A stretch of 64,000 nucleotides of DNA from Sphingomonas naasensis (GTDB lineage: Bacteria; Pseudomonadota; Alphaproteobacteria; Sphingomonadales; Sphingomonadaceae): assembly GCF_004792695.1 (NCBI RefSeq), contig NZ_SRXU01000002.1, positions 186,001 through 250,000 of the forward strand, in the 5' to 3' direction. The notes beneath the pieces were generated by a model, which saw nothing but the letters and a program-made list of their open reading frames with translations, searched no databases and had not been told where the DNA came from. Positions within the stretch are counted from its first letter, which is position 1. The number at the start of each line of letters is the position of its first letter. Both the position numbers and the translations under genes were made by a program. Below, piece by piece: positions 63,342 to 64,000 of this stretch.

Positions 63342-64000
63342 CGCTCCGGAACCAGCCTGGTCACTTCGGTCGCCGCGAGCAGGAATGCGCCGACCGCATA
63401 GTCGTGCGTGTCGTCATAGGTCGCCGATGTCGGCTGATCGCCGATCGCCTGAACCCAGCCGAGACGCCCGTCGGGATGGACGACGCGCGTCAGCGCGGTC
63501 CAGCCCCGTTGCACCGCCGGCAGATAGACAGCGCGATCGAGAAGGCCGTTGTTGATCCCCCAGGCCAGACCATAAGTGAAAAAGGCGGTCCCGCTGGATT
63601 CCGGCGGATATTCATCCGCATCGGCGAGCAGCGAGGGGGACCAGAACCCGTTGGGCTTCTGGAGGCGCACAAGCCGGGCCGCCATGGTGCGGTACAGCGA
63701 CACCAGCTTCGGACGGGCGGGATCGTCGGCGGGAAGCAGCGGGATCATCCGCGCGACCCCGGCCAGAACCCAGCCATTCCCGCGTGACCAGAATCTCTTG
63801 CGCCCCCTGGCGTCGCGCTCCCGGAAGAACGAGCTGTCGCGAAAATACAGATGCTCGGCCGGATCGAAAAGATAGTCGGTCGTTGCCCAGAACTCGCGCA
63901 TCGCGAAATCGCGGTAGCGCGCATCGCCCGTCACCTTCGCCATCTCCAGCCAGCTGGCGGGCGCCATGAAGATGGCATCGCACCAGCACCAGCGATCGAC
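63338..64000 (-). CDS. GH105 unsaturated rhamnogalacturonyl/glucuronyl hydrolase, partial
   Basis: The 5' part lies beyond the window. 220 visible residues include WCDAIFMAPASWLEMAKVTG with the general acid/base Asp region, FWSRGNGWVLAG, LQKPNGFWSPSLL, ESSGTAFFTYGLAWGINNG and GWTALTRVVHPDGRLGWVQ. GH105 removes the 4,5-unsaturated uronic acid that PL4 and other lyases leave at the end of oligosaccharides, feeding KduI downstream. It overlaps the kinase by ATGA. Confidence 0.93.
   Translation of the reverse strand, partial: VDRWCWCDAIFMAPASWLEMAKVTGDARYRDFAMREFWATTDYLFDPAEHLYFRDSSFFRERDARGRKRFWSRGNGWVLAGVARMIPLLPADDPARPKLVSLYRTMAARLVRLQKPNGFWSPSLLADADEYPPESSGTAFFTYGLAWGINNGLLDRAVYLPAVQRGWTALTRVVHPDGRLGWVQAIGDQPTSATYDDTHDYAVGAFLLAATEVTRLVPER

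Overview
High GC content, TonB-dependent receptors, an EcfG-like promoter, an HWE-type histidine kinase and several small proteins that look typical of sphingomonads point to a chromosomal segment of an alphaproteobacterium in Sphingomonadales, probably Sphingomonas. This is inferred from reading the sequence; no database search was run. No rRNA, tRNA or CRISPR array was seen.

Region 1 (1-6.4 kb) holds the end of a large catalase (katE), a DUF6894 protein and Crp/Fnr regulator pair, a complete IS30-family element, a DUF2185 protein, an SRPBCC/ArsR pair, a 5'-truncated MgtC remnant and a disordered protein.

Region 2 (6.8-26.2 kb) is the most interesting part: an organosulfur acquisition island. 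A TonB receptor, a seven-gene minus-strand operon (SsuA/C/C/B-like ABC importer, nitroreductase, two LLM flavin monooxygenases), a DszB-like gene next to an SfnR-like sigma-54 activator, and a six-gene plus-strand operon (DszB-like, class II aldolase, DszA/NtaA-like monooxygenase, a third DszB-like protein, heterodimeric ABC exporter) face each other. Four sigma-54 (-24/-12) promoter matches, three of them at or very near consensus, lie in front of the four transcription units. The inferred logic is uptake, flavin-dependent oxygenation and C-S cleavage, desulfination, and possibly export of the desulfurised skeleton.

Region 3 (26.2-42 kb) is a patchwork of housekeeping, stress and decayed genes: a small tyrosine recombinase, short conserved ORFs, a transglutaminase gene split by a 547-bp inversion, a PHB-depolymerase-type esterase, an NhaP-type antiporter, a PAS/HWE kinase, two alpha/beta hydrolases, a hemerythrin, a UVR-motif protein and a ParS-like antitoxin. 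Remnants of katE and of two transglutaminase-type genes follow, plus a second damaged copy of the transglutaminase/esterase locus, a cold-shock protein and a small protein with a perfect 45-bp internal duplication.

Region 4 (42.9-48.2 kb) has three consecutive Sec-exported RHS/YD-repeat proteins. The last carries an RHS core and a variable C-terminal tip, followed by a SUKH-like immunity gene; base composition is lower in GC here. A truncated chromate transporter follows.

Region 5 (49.4-64 kb) is a pectin/rhamnogalacturonan utilisation locus: a CE15-PL10 fusion, a TetR regulator, a PL4 rhamnogalacturonan lyase with a beta-propeller tail, an alpha/beta esterase, a CE12 acetylesterase, a TonB receptor, another esterase, KduI, a ROK sugar kinase and a GH105 unsaturated glucuronyl/galacturonyl hydrolase cut by the window end.
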